64,000 nucleotides of DNA from Gymnopilus junonius (Eukaryota > Basidiomycota > Agaricomycetes > Agaricales > Galerinaceae). Below the pieces are notes generated by a model that was not told where the DNA came from, made no database searches, and saw only the letters and a list, made by a program, of their open reading frames with translations. Positions 45,901-55,564 of the stretch are shown one piece after another. Position 1 is the stretch's first letter; every line of letters begins with the position of its first letter. The stretch is from assembly GCA_015501075.1 (NCBI GenBank), contig JADNYJ010000005.1:496001-560000 (forward strand), written 5' to 3'. The translations under genes were made by a program, and so were the position numbers.

Positions 45901-47060
45901 CTGTTGAGCTGTTTTAGTGATGACAGTCCCATCTGCACCAATATAGTGCGATCCAAGATGAAGGGACTCACCGATCAGCAGTGGCAGCGGAAGGTCTTCT
46001 TCCCCAAAGGAGATATACTCCTCATCATTGTCCACATAGGCCAGATCACCTTGTGAAACTACTCCATTCATTTGATTCCAATCTTCTGCCATAAGCAGTT
46101 TGGAATTGACTGCCATATGAGAAGGATCTGGGGTCGGTGCCTGATAGGGCTCAGGACCAAAGAGATCATTATAGATCTCAGTCATCATTGATGACCCTGA
46201 TGCAACATCCTCTGTGGTGGTGCTACTGTGTATATGCACAGTGCTACTTGTTTCCACATTCTCGGCAATCCTACTTGCACCTGTATTAAGGGTGACTTCC
46301 TTGAATCTACTCGAGGTGGCAATAGTCAGGGTAACCCTGATCCGAGACATCAGGTCCCACGATTTCCTAAAAGAGGGGTATGGTGCCATTCCCCAGGTGG
46401 GGCTCTTCCAGGCACCTTTGTGGACTTTGTGAGAGGTAATAGTACCTCTCCCACTAATCTCAACAACATTGTGAGTAGTGGGGACTGGGTGCAATTTCTC
46501 CAGTGGTGGGAAATGCGCCGTGGATGTGAGCGTGAATGGCTCTTCATCAGAGTCCTCAACAAAGCACACTGACTTTGGTTTGAAGCCAGCACGGCGGGGT
46601 CTCCTCTTAGGGTACTCCTTTTTCTGCGAACTGCTGGGGTTACCAGTGTTCTGCTGATCAGAGTGGTATGGTTCGGGACCTTTCCCTTTGATTGCAGTGT
46701 TCCGCTGCGCATTCGCATTGCCAGCCTGTTGGTTTTTGGGCCAGCTGTCCTTAGGTGGGTTGAGCTGCTTTGGCACATAGAATGTGCCACACTTGGGTTG
46801 CTCATGCTGCTTAAGGTGCCCAAATCAGGCAGCCCATGTGGTGCAAATGCTTTCAAAGAGGTCTTTCAGTGCCATTTCTGGCACTGTATATTGCCGGGTG
46901 AAATCTTCCATCATCTGCTGATAGATGGATTCTTGTGATGTGACATTCATGGCAAGTGGAAGATTCATAAGTAGAACTAGGCATGCCATGGACTCAGAGA
47001 CCATGGGTACCATGCCGGTGGAACCAGTTGATGCTGAGGGACTTGCATCATTGATGAGCA
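42907..47060 (-). pseudogene. Copia-1 gag-pol, one reading frame with nine TGA codons
   Basis: A single minus-strand frame runs from about 47060 to 42907 with no frameshift that I can see. In order: the gag end (LKQHEQPKCGTFYVPKQ), protease with EEWLIDSGASIHFSG (45.6 kb), GAG-pre-integrase (RxLGHPSTQVFEKF, 45.15 kb), integrase with IHSDLKEY and EWMSDNGGEY (44.8-45.0 kb), reverse transcriptase with HWVFDIKSDG, LDIKSAFLYGKLDEEIYMEQP and AYVDDIIVTG (43.85-44.3 kb), RNase H with YAYCDASYGDD and ALSDCAHDCAWFK (43.2-43.4 kb), and the C-terminus ending IEFYPLE. The integrase lacks its third catalytic acid: text jumps in frame from GGEYIDKEPH to a Ser-rich linker, so about 100 or more residues are missing. 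In-frame stops at 43330, 43540, 43789, 44362, 44872, 45154, 45322, 45418 and 46825 are all TGA. Confidence 0.93.
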
Positions 47061-49119
47061 GGAGACGCCCGTTACGATGCTTTTACATAAGTAAAACTTT
47101 GTTCTTTTAGGAGGACCTTGATGAAACGCCTGGCCGTCACACAACATCTCAACATTTCTGCAATCAGAGCAAATGGTGTGCTTGGGCGGGACATATCTGG
47201 TACTTTCTATTATTAGAACTGGCCAGTCTGATCACTGTGGCGATGCTGTACTGTATTCTGTGTGCTTGCACTATAGTTTTAGTTTGTAAATGACTATAAT
47301 GTGTAATTCCTGTATTTTATATTTGATCTACATTCCTTTGTGTTTTATTTTTACATTCTTGCTGGGCATTTGCTGGCTGTTTAACTGAGGTGGCTATAAT
47401 TGGCCTGGATTTTTATTAGCCAGAATGCTTGGTAATCATGCTTTCTGGGACAATTGTGTTATAGTAACACCCTGACCTTTGTTTAAGTGAAATGTTCTAT
47501 CAATCCAGTGTGGGGTGGGTTAGTAGGTGTTATTATATAGCACATAGGTTTTATCTATGCTGTAATTGAAGATGAAGGTCATCCTTGTTGTGCTTGATTG
47601 GAAATGTAGTGTCAGTGAGTGGACATATCAAATATTCTTGTCAGGTGGACAATCCTTGTTGGGTTTAGCATTTCTATTTACAGGTAAGGTGGGTAGGTTG
47701 GTGTGCTGGACATGATTACTTTGCTACATTCATGTCCATCAATTATTTAGCTTAAGTAATCGAGTCCAAAAACCCGATTACTTAAGCAATTTATTGGTGT
47801 TTAAGTGATTTATCTATAATTAGGGTGACTTATAATTAACTAGCCATTGGATACTTGGTAATTGTATTGTCCAGTATGATTGTGTTGACAAATATAAATT
47901 TTGCCTAGATAATAAATGTATACTTTACTCAGATTGGTATTTGATGCTATTTTATCTGCAACAAAGCAGACAAAACTGAACAATTTAAAACAAAGGTCAT
48001 CATTGCTGTGCTTGACTGGAACTGTGGTAGTGTTGAGTGGCATATAAACACTTTCCTGTCAAATGAATTTAAATAGACAGACATCCTTGAATTCAGAAAT
48101 GCTACTCCCATGCAAGGTGGCAGCACTGTACCCAATTGCTTAAGTAATTGAGTTTTTTGATCTGATTACTTAATTGTTCTCATCATTGAGCTTGCTTAAG
48201 TAATCATGTCTGAAAACCTGATTATATAAGCATAGCAGTTGATGGCTAAGTAATGCAGCAGTCAAACTCATTTGACTGAGGTCTATGCAGATGCATGTGA
48301 AAGTTCACGTAGATTATATTCATTTGGTTTTGGGCCTTGGCCTGCTCTCTTCATTGTCTTGTCATCATATATATGATCACCTCCCCCCTAGATAGGTTTC
48401 TTATGCCCTCTTTTCTTTATAACCATACTTGCTCAGCTTGTCATATTAGCCCTTTGTGCACTCAGCCATTTCTCTTTTACTCAGAGCTTGCTAGTCATTG
48501 GCTTGAGCTTCTCTTTTCTTTTCACTGTACCCAATTGCTTAATTATATTTATCAAGTGGTTTGCTTAAGTAATTGGGTTTTTTGACCCGATTACTTAATT
48601 GTTCTCATCATTGAGCTTGCTTAAGTAATCATGTCTGAAAACCCGATTATATAAGCATAGCAGTTGATGGCTAAGTAATCAGGGTTTTGGAACTGATTAC
48701 ATAAACAAATCAACTAGGTCATGTAAATATAGTATGAGCATCTGGGAGGTGCAGGGAATACTTCCATTCCATTCCATACACTGCCTATTTTGGAAAGGTC
48801 ACCCACAATATGAGGAAATTCTTTCATCAATCTTGATATTCAGGTTATATGAAAGACAAAACTTGCTTCTGGTAACCTCATTCCATAGGTGTGTCTCAAT
48901 GTAATAAACTAGAAGGTTACTTGCTTTTAACAACTTACTGATATGTGGTTATCAAAGAAATTGATGTGGTTCTCAAGCACTCTGGTGAAGTCCCCTAACT
49001 CCACTATGTGGTTATTATGTGCAAAATTTTTGAACTGCAAAGTCAAATTCTCTTAGTGAATCACTGCTGTTTATTTCTCAAGATCTTTGATGACTCAAGC
49101 TCCCTGATGCAATTCTCAG
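47061..49119. other. Non-coding repetitive DNA with ~430-bp diverged tandem units
   Basis: No gene is recognised. Two diverged units (about 47400-47830 and 47840-48260) share, in order, CTTGGTAATYRT, AAGGTCATCNTTGYTGTGCTTGAYTGGAA-like text and GCTTAAGTAAT. A third partial copy of the last ~120 bp sits at 48560-48680. The word GCTTAAGTAATCGGGTTTT and its complement recur, several times as hairpins (for example 47750-47790). This may be a non-autonomous DNA element of its own; its ends were not found. Confidence 0.55.
48138..48680. repeat. ~120-bp direct repeat pair
   Basis: 48138-48258 and 48560-48680 are about 95% identical (ATTACTTAATTGTTCTCATC ... GATTATATAAGCATAGCAG). Differences include CCCGATTA versus TCTGATTA and ACCCGATT versus ACCTGATT, again losing a CpG. 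Confidence 0.8.
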
Positions 49120-49694
49120 TAGTGTTTGAAGGTCTAGTTAGGTCTGGTTTTTGGGTCCCAGGGTTGCTAACTGAGACCAAGACTGGTTAGGCTTTCTTCC
49201 CAGACCCAAAATAACTGAAAATAACTGCAAAAAAACTGTTAACCACAGTTACTAACAGGTTAAGACTGAAATATTAAAAACTGGTCATAACCAGCTATAA
49301 CCATTGGCAATTGCATCTTTGTCACTCAGGATAACTTGTTGTAGTTTTTGTAAGCTTCAAAATGACCTCAATAACATTAAATTTGGTTAAGAAATGGCTG
49401 AGTTATGAATTTTTAACTGGTAATCTACTCTTTTGGCTGATATTTTACAGTTTTTAGCATAACTTGATGAGTTTTTGGCCTAAAAATATGATATTGGGGT
49501 TGTTTTGATGGGTAGAATTAGGGCTGCACATTAACTGGTCTTAATTAGTCACTTACCAGTCTCATGACTGCAAAAAGACCTGTTAGTTGAAGTTCAAACT
49601 AGGCTAACCACTAACCATAGTCCAGTTATTTGCAGTTAGGGCCAGGTTAGGTCTTGGTTAATTTCCAGTTAACTAAGCTAACCCTCAAACACTA
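49120..49694. mobile_element. hAT-like MITE, 575 bp, old
   Basis: The ends TAGTGTTTGA and TCAAACACTA form a short inverted repeat extending imperfectly (AGGTCTAGTTAG against GGGTTAGCTTAG). Flanks are ATTCTCAG on the left and ATTCTTGAG on the right, an imperfect 8-bp duplication. The interior is crowded with AACTG, GTTAACC and TTAGGTCT words on both strands, typical of subterminal repeats. No coding capacity. Confidence 0.6.
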
Positions 49695-50036
49695 ATTCTT
49701 GAGCTCTCTGATGTGGGTTTCTATTGTAGCCATTTGCACAGATATATTGTGGATTGCATCTTTGTATTATAAATGTTTTACAGACCCAGATAAGCAACAA
49801 TTGATATCAGAAGTTCAAGTACAATAAATCACTCAATAAGACAGGGTATTGTGCATCTATGATAATGAACTTACTAATGCCAACCCCATTAATCACAATA
49901 TGGTTGTACATGGTGTGGTTGTAGGATCTGATGTCACTGCCCCTCCCACCACTATCTCCATTTTCTGATTTTTCTCTAAGTGTGGGTTGTTTTATTGTAA
50001 TCAACATCTTACTATAGTATAATTAATACAGAGTAA

Positions 50037-52057
50037 CTATATAGCATTCTCCCAATGCTCTACCACTGCTTTCATAAAGCAGGAAAAGCATCGTCCTGCC
50101 ACGCAAAGCGGTGGCCTGCTAAAACAAGTTAGCAAGACATGAGGTGCATCAGAAGATGCTACAGAGGTCAGAGGTGTTGGAGGTGTAACCATAGGAGTTG
50201 GCAGAGGAAGTGGAGGGGTCGGAGGTTCCAATAATGGAGGTGTAGGCAGCAGAGCTGGCCTATAGGATGACGTTGGAGCCGGGTTGTCAAGTAGTTTGGA
50301 ACGGAAGTCGATGCAGCCCAATTTCCAGTCAATCAATGGATTGTAGTGGAAGAGCCAGTTATATCCTAGAACCAGAACACAAGAAGAATCCAGTGAGGTC
50401 ATGAAAAAGTTGATAGTAATAGTTTCACTAGAGGGGAATGTAATCAGAATGGAGAGGGTTTCAGTAATCATGTTGCCATAGGAGCCATCAATCAGTTTGA
50501 GCTTAACCAGATCAATCAGAGAAGGGAGTAAATTATTAGAATGGATAAAATGGGTATCAACAAAACAATAGCTAGAGCCAGAGTCAATTAACATTAGTGA
50601 CTTAAGGTCAGGTCAGAGCAGAGATGTTAATGAGAGTCGGAGAGAGTCAGGGTCAGAAAGAGCAGATGCATTGAGCCTTACTTCCTTCATATGCACACAG
50701 CCAGTGTCAATGCAATCCCCAGTGTATGCAAAGGGATGAGGACCACTGACTATTTCTTTGAATCCTTGGTGCTGGGATTCGAAACTTTGGCAGTGCATGC
50801 TTTTGCCTTGGAGGCAGAGGAAGTGGACTTTGGACACTCACTAGCTCGGTGTCCAAGTGAGCCACAGAAGAGGCAGAGATTGTTGTCGAAGCAGCATTTG
50901 CATTCTTCGGCAGTCAGTTTGCCATCTTTGCCAAGCTTGTTGGAGATGGAGTCAGAGGTTTTCGAGCTGGAGGAGTTGCCCAAGTTGTTCTTGCAGTAGG
51001 AAGAGGATTGTGAGGATTTATTGTTGTTGTTGTTGTTATTGCTGTGGTTGTGGTTGTGACATTTTTCAGAGGACTTGTCAGAGGTACAATCAGATGTTTT
51101 GTTGGAGGACTTTTGCACATTCTTGTCCTGTTGGGGCTTCTTGTGGACACATTCCCAGTAATGAGTGTCGATATCCTGGGCAAGCTCTCAAAGGTCTTCG
51201 AGAGTTTGTGGCTTGCCACAGCTAGCCATAATGTCCTTGATGTGTTCCACCAGACCAGAGTAGTAGTGGTGTCAGAGAGTGACGCTGTCCCAGCATGAGC
51301 AAATAGACAAGTGCTTGAATTCAACATTGTACTTGATGATCCTTTGGTTCTCAGGCATCTTCAAGTTTTTGAGGGCTACAGCGGCATCGGAGGTTGGATC
51401 GAATGGACCAAATTCGGACTTCAGCATGCCAATAAAGGCTTGCCAGTTGTCCATCCATGGTTCAATAGTTGTTGAGTCCAGTATTGTGGGCTCAAAAAAT
51501 TCCATCACAAGGCCATGAAGATAGGAGAGGGCGAATGTAACCTTGTCTTCATCAGCAGTGTAGGTGCAGTTGTTTCGGAAGTAGAGGTTACACTGTAAAA
51601 TAAAACCATTGAGTTTCCAGGTGTCAGAGCTGTCAAAGGTGTCAGGCTCATGGGCTTTGGTCTTGGTAACCTTAGGGCTATCACGACACCTGAGCTCTTT
51701 GGTCATGAGCATCATGGCTTCAGTGAGATTTGGAGTGGGGTCATAGTCAGAGTTGTGATTGGAATGATCAGAGTGATTGGAGTGATCATCATGGTGGGGG
51801 TCAAAATCATTGCCATCATTGTCAGGGTCAGGTTCACCACCAGGGGAACCAGGAGCAGAAGGTGGCAATGGGTTGGGACTGGTTTGTCTTGTTGATGAGG
51901 GTCCCAAGGGTAAGGGAGTCAGAGTGCTGAGGCTGGATGGAGGTTGTGTGTTTGGATGGTCAGGGTAGTCTCTGACATTCTGAATCACAATGGTGTGGGA
52001 TTCATTTTGTCCAGCTGCATAGGAGTTGGCAGTAGTATGGGATGTTGTGGTGAGCAT
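50037..52057 (-). pseudogene. Gypsy-1 gag and protease, truncated before reverse transcriptase
   Basis: Gag starts at 52057 (MLTTTSHTTANSYAAGQNES), only 37 bp from the LTR. It has an acidic His/Asp tract (HHDDHSNHSDHSNHNSDYD), the gag core (WKLNGFILQCNLYF, FALSYLHGLVMEFFEP, WQAFIGMLKSEFGPFDP), an Asn run and a zinc knuckle CLFCGSLGHRASEC, and ends at TAG 50750. Two TGA codons interrupt it (51272 and about 51190). Pol is in another frame overlapping the end of gag: MLIDSGSSYCFVDTHFI is the aspartic protease site and VLGYNWLFHYNPLIDW the later flap-side motif. Text ends at 50037 in a Pro-rich linker, and reverse transcriptase is absent. The overlap of frames suggests ribosomal frameshifting, as in many Ty3/Gypsy elements. 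Confidence 0.85.
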
Positions 52058-52094
52058 AGTCAGGAGTCCAGAAGCAGTATGAGTTCATATATAC

Positions 52095-53285
52095 TGTTAA
52101 GTTCTTGACAAAGGGAAGGGCAGAGCAGGCAGAGGAGATCCATGTCAGAGCTACATTGGAGTACATCGGTGTCAGAGTTGGTCTTAGCATAACATATGTA
52201 GACATAGGATTGAGACTTCAGCTTCAATGTGTGTGTTGTGCTCCATTGTCTGGATGTTGTCTCGAATTTCGGAGTTGGGTCAGATGAGAGAGCAGAGTAG
52301 AGAGCATGGATTGATTAATGAACAATATATGAACTAAGGTACCTAATAATAGTTCTATGGTTTTTATACTACAGAGGAAACTAAGTGGAGACCATACATG
52401 TACTAGTGAGCAGGCAGACGTGTAAGTTATTCTGCACTACTCAGAGTTGCCTAGCTACATGTAATCTAAGTGTCTATAGGACCCCCGTTTATACAGGGTG
52501 AAGTATGATACTGGTCTACCTACAAACCACGGCCTTTGGCCGCGGAACCCGGATATGGCCCCTGCCACCATCTACCTACGGCCAGCGATGGGGCCTTTAC
52601 ACACAGGTACATTGTCAACCCCAAAATGGGTTCACTTCCCTATGTTAGATACAGTCTCCCTATGGCTGCCATCTGGCCCATGGGCCCAGTGATGCCATTG
52701 TTGAATCAAGCTCACCTTCCTTCCACATCTGCGTAGAATAATGCTCACTGGCCTCACTAATAATGTACATTGCACCTCTGGATAATAAAATTGTTCTCTT
52801 GTAATTTCTTCTCTGTCTCCTTTGAATGTATCTCGACAATGCCAGCGGCACCCGTCCCTACTCAAGATGCATCACAGCATCCTCAACTTGCTCTTTGGAT
52901 TGGCAAAGGAAAGAAATACAAAGATGTACTGGATTTCATCTCAACTGAGCTCACCAAGTGACTCGAGATATGTAGGTAGCTCAGGGAATTTTTTGGGAAT
53001 TCCTTTACCATTTTTCATGATTTTTTACAACTTGGATACGTAGTCCACCTAAAAATGGGCGAAATTTTGACCAGGATACGAAATCTACCCCAAAATCCCC
53101 ATCGGAGGCAAAAATTTTGTCTCCCCATTTTCACCCAAAAAGGGCCGATTTCGTATTCGAGTTCTCTCAGGATAAACGGGGGTCCTGTGTCTATGTGTTC
53201 CGGGACTTGTAGTACTTCGAGGGGATCATGAGGTCAGAGTTCATATAGTCAGAGATCGGAGTTGGTTGGAGGTGTGTATATAACA
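52095..53285 (-). repeat. Gypsy 5' LTR, split by a MITE
   Basis: On the minus strand it begins TGTTATATACACACCTCC and ends AAGAACTTAACA. Without the 709-bp MITE and its 8-bp duplication it is 474 bp, matching the LTRs at 58267-58744 and 62341-62813. Its orientation relative to gag shows it is the 5' LTR. Confidence 0.9.
52478..53186. mobile_element. hAT-type MITE in the Gypsy LTR, 709 bp
   Basis: The ends are 15-bp perfect inverted repeats AGGACCCCCGTTTAT, flanked by the direct octamer GTGTCTAT (52470-52477 and 53187-53194). The intact LTR copies have one octamer and no insert. Inside is a short plus-strand frame (52840-52962, MPAAPVPTQDASQHPQLA) that could be the first exon of a parent transposase. 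The right third is rich in AAAATTTTT/CCCCATTTT. Length, ends and duplication fit hAT. Confidence 0.92.
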
Positions 53286-53509
53286 CCTCACAATTTTGGT
53301 TACTACATTACCTTCACCCACTTCATGTTAAGATCAACATTTTGTACCTCCTCCAAGATGTACACCTTTTGTTTCAATGCACACAACAAAGTGCAGACCC
53401 ACAATATTGGACTCAATGGGATAGATTGGGACACCTAATTTCTAATTTGTTACCACTTTCATCTCCACTTGCCAATCTTTGGAGCTGGATTTGAACAAGA
53501 AGGAGATAT
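53286..53509 (-). other. Leader between Copia-1 5' LTR and the Gypsy insertion
   Basis: 224 bp between the two LTRs, with no frame of interest. It should hold the Copia-1 primer-binding site next to 53509; the adjoining minus-strand text ATATCTCCTTCTTGTTC does not match a common tRNA 3' end that I can name. Confidence 0.5.
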
Positions 53510-53905
53510 TGAGCAGCAAGTAGTGCGCTCTGCATAGTATCGATGTAGCTACTAGCTTACCTGGGTTGTTAGAGGCTAGTGCTAAGGTGACTACTTAGGC
53601 TACTACAGAAGTACAAATGACTTGTATTAGGATGCTGTTTAGAGCGTCCTTATATACTTACAGGACATGCAGTGACTAACTACATATGAGTAATGCATAA
53701 GGCAATTACTCAGCTAATTACTATGTAATTACTAATATCTACTCATAAGATGAGTAATATGCTCACTAAGTGATCACATGTTTTAGTCATATAAGATGAC
53801 TGTGATACTCTGTCGTCACTGGATCTAGTCGCGTATAGATGCGTCTGATCATGCGTGTCATGTGAGTCATGTGATGTAGTCACATGGACACTTATTGTGT
53901 CAACA
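53510..53905 (-). repeat. Copia-1 5' LTR
   Basis: 396 bp, same orientation as 42448-42845. It retains more CpG sites than its partner (GCGCTC, GAGCGTCC, GTCGCG, GATGCGTC, ATGCGTG). Followed directly by ATCAG. Confidence 0.9.
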
Positions 53906-54500
53906 ATCAGTGGTGCTCAGAATCTGTCATGGGTTTCTGGTCCTCCTTCGGGCATGCAATCCAACTGTTATTATAAACAGAATCATGTCTGATAGGGATC
54001 CCATTCAGATCATGCTTGTCTTTCCACCTTCACTTCTGCTCTAGTATTCCTCTGCTTGCGGCATGTTCTCCATGCTTGGCAACAACACTTTCATATCTCG
54101 GACCACCCGGACCTATGGTCATTGTTAAAGGCCTGGATACGCATTACTAAACAAGATGTTTCTGATTCAATGTGGCTTGAAATAAAGTCTTTAGCACCAG
54201 CGACCTTCGTAAAGTATCTCAAGGATTACTGGTTAACCCCAAGGTGGATCAAAATGTGGCCAGCTATCTACTGTTGAGGTCGAAACATTTATGAAGTGAG
54301 CAAAACAAACATGCTCATCGAAGCATAAGTTGTTCATTCCATTCCATTATCTTATATGTCTTTACAATGAAACTAGGTGGCATCATGTACTCAAAGGCAA
54401 ATTCTTCAATGGATGGCGCAATCGTCATTTGGATCATTTGATCTCCACTCTTGTTATAAAGGTAGTACCATATTATATATTAAGATGGATATTTTATCTA
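53906..54500 (+). pseudogene. Mutator-like relic, right half
   Basis: Text in shifting frames matches the end of agaricomycete Mutator-like transposases: IMSDRDPIQI (the second catalytic Asp region), then FLCLRHVLHAWQQHFHISD, SLLKAWIRITKQDV, TPRWIKMWPAIYC then TGA, and, after a probable intron, WHHVLKGKFFNGWRNRHLDHL with ISTLVIKVVPYY. The expected ~200 residues between the FAR1 domain and the second Asp are missing, so the element was already deleted internally or lost them with the Copia insertion. The C-then-TGA in WPAIYC fits two Arg codons that lost CpG. Confidence 0.65.
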
Positions 54501-54634
54501 TGTATTTAATGGCTATTCTCCTCCAATCCCAGATATTCCTGATGTTCTGATACAGTGGTGATCAGTGCCTTAAGGAAGTGACGTGTTGAGTTGTGATAGG
54601 TCTGTAACCCTAGGTCAATAGCTGGATGTCATTG

Positions 54635-55564
54635 TGTTGACATGATAAGTGTCCATGTGACTACATCACATGACTCACATGACACGTGTGAGATTTACAA
54701 CTCCAAGAATGCCAAGGCTCTCGGCCTTTTGGCCATGTGTCTCAATACCGGTATATGGGACCAGGTTAAAACCCTGTCTGCAGCTCAAGCATGGGATTGG
54801 ATCAAGACGAAGTACTCCAAGGAGATGTTCATCGAGACCCTTGAGGACTTTAGGGTCCTTATGAATCTCAAGATCGATCTCTCCGATCCCAACCCCCAGC
54901 TTGCCAAATTCCATTACCACTACTTGTTTTAGCGGGAATAGAACTTGGGAACATTAAAATAGAGCATGTCCCTATGGACAAAAATGTTGCCGATATGTTC
55001 ACCAAGAATCTAGGCCCTACCCTGTTCCTTAAACATAGACAGGCTCTAGGCATAGAGTTCTATCCCTTAGAATAGAATACTGACACATCATGTCAGAACA
55101 AGTATGTGCGCTAATGCGGCACTACTTGAGGGGGAGTGTTGACATGATAAGTGTCCATGTGACTACATCACATGACTCACATGACATGCATGATCAGATG
55201 CATCTATATGCAACTAGATCCAGTGACAATAGAGTATCACAGTCATCTTATATGACTAAAAACATGTGATCACTTAGTGAGCATATTACTCATCTTATGA
55301 GTAGATATTAGTAATTACATAGTAATTAGCTGAGTAATTGCCTTATGCATTACTCATATGTAGTTAGTCACTGCATGTCCTGTAGGTGTATAAGGACACT
55401 CTAAACAGTGTCCTAATCCAAGTCATTTGTACTTCTGTAGTAGCCTAAGTAGTCACCTTAGCACTAGCCTCTAACAACCCAGGTAAGCTAGTAGCTACAT
55501 CAATACTATGCAGAGTGCGTTGTGCAAGATAGTGTTTATCACTGTGTGCACTATTTGCTGCTCA
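54635..55564 (+). mobile_element. Copia-1 deletion derivative
   Basis: The order is: first ~55 bp of the LTR (54635-54690, TGTTGACATGATAAGTGTCC), a gag fragment absent from the long copy (54690-54932, KNAKALGLLAMCLNTGIWD, SAAQAWDWIKTKYSKEMF), then the last ~50 codons of pol (54940-55074, HVPMDKNVADMFTKN to FYPLE), the purine tract GAGGGGGAG and a full 3' LTR (55137-55564). So most of gag-pol and nearly all of the 5' LTR are gone. There is no matching 5-bp direct repeat outside (CATTG left, AGACC right). Confidence 0.88.
55137..55564 (+). repeat. Copia-1 LTR, third copy
   Basis: 428 bp; it carries about 30 bp more than the other two near its end (GTTGTGCAAGATAGTGTTTATC). It has lost CpGs the 53510 copy keeps. 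Confidence 0.9.

Larger units (their letters stand above)
42440..53910 (-). mobile_element. Copia-1 LTR retrotransposon with nested insertions
   Basis: Two LTRs in the same orientation (42448-42845 and 53510-53905) bound a minus-strand Copia element. ATCAG occurs outside both: 42440-42444, separated from the LTR by an extra TAT, and 53906-53910 directly. Mutator-like transposase text lies on both outer sides, supporting a single insertion. A purine-rich tract (complement of CTCCCCCTCAAG) abuts the 3' LTR at 42846. The internal part is gag-pol (42907-47060); the 5' end of gag is lost where other DNA (47061-53285, including a Gypsy element and two MITEs) has been inserted or joined. Confidence 0.75.

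Noticed and set aside
42907..47060. TGA read as an amino acid (recoding) in Copia-1
   Set aside because: Nine in-frame TGAs without frameshift could suggest recoding, but the same TGA bias occurs in unrelated elements, LTR comparison shows CpG decay, and intact neighbouring genes do not use internal TGA.
48138..48680. CRISPR-like array
   Set aside because: The repeats are few, long, diverged and AT-rich in a eukaryotic transposon context, without regular spacers or cas genes.
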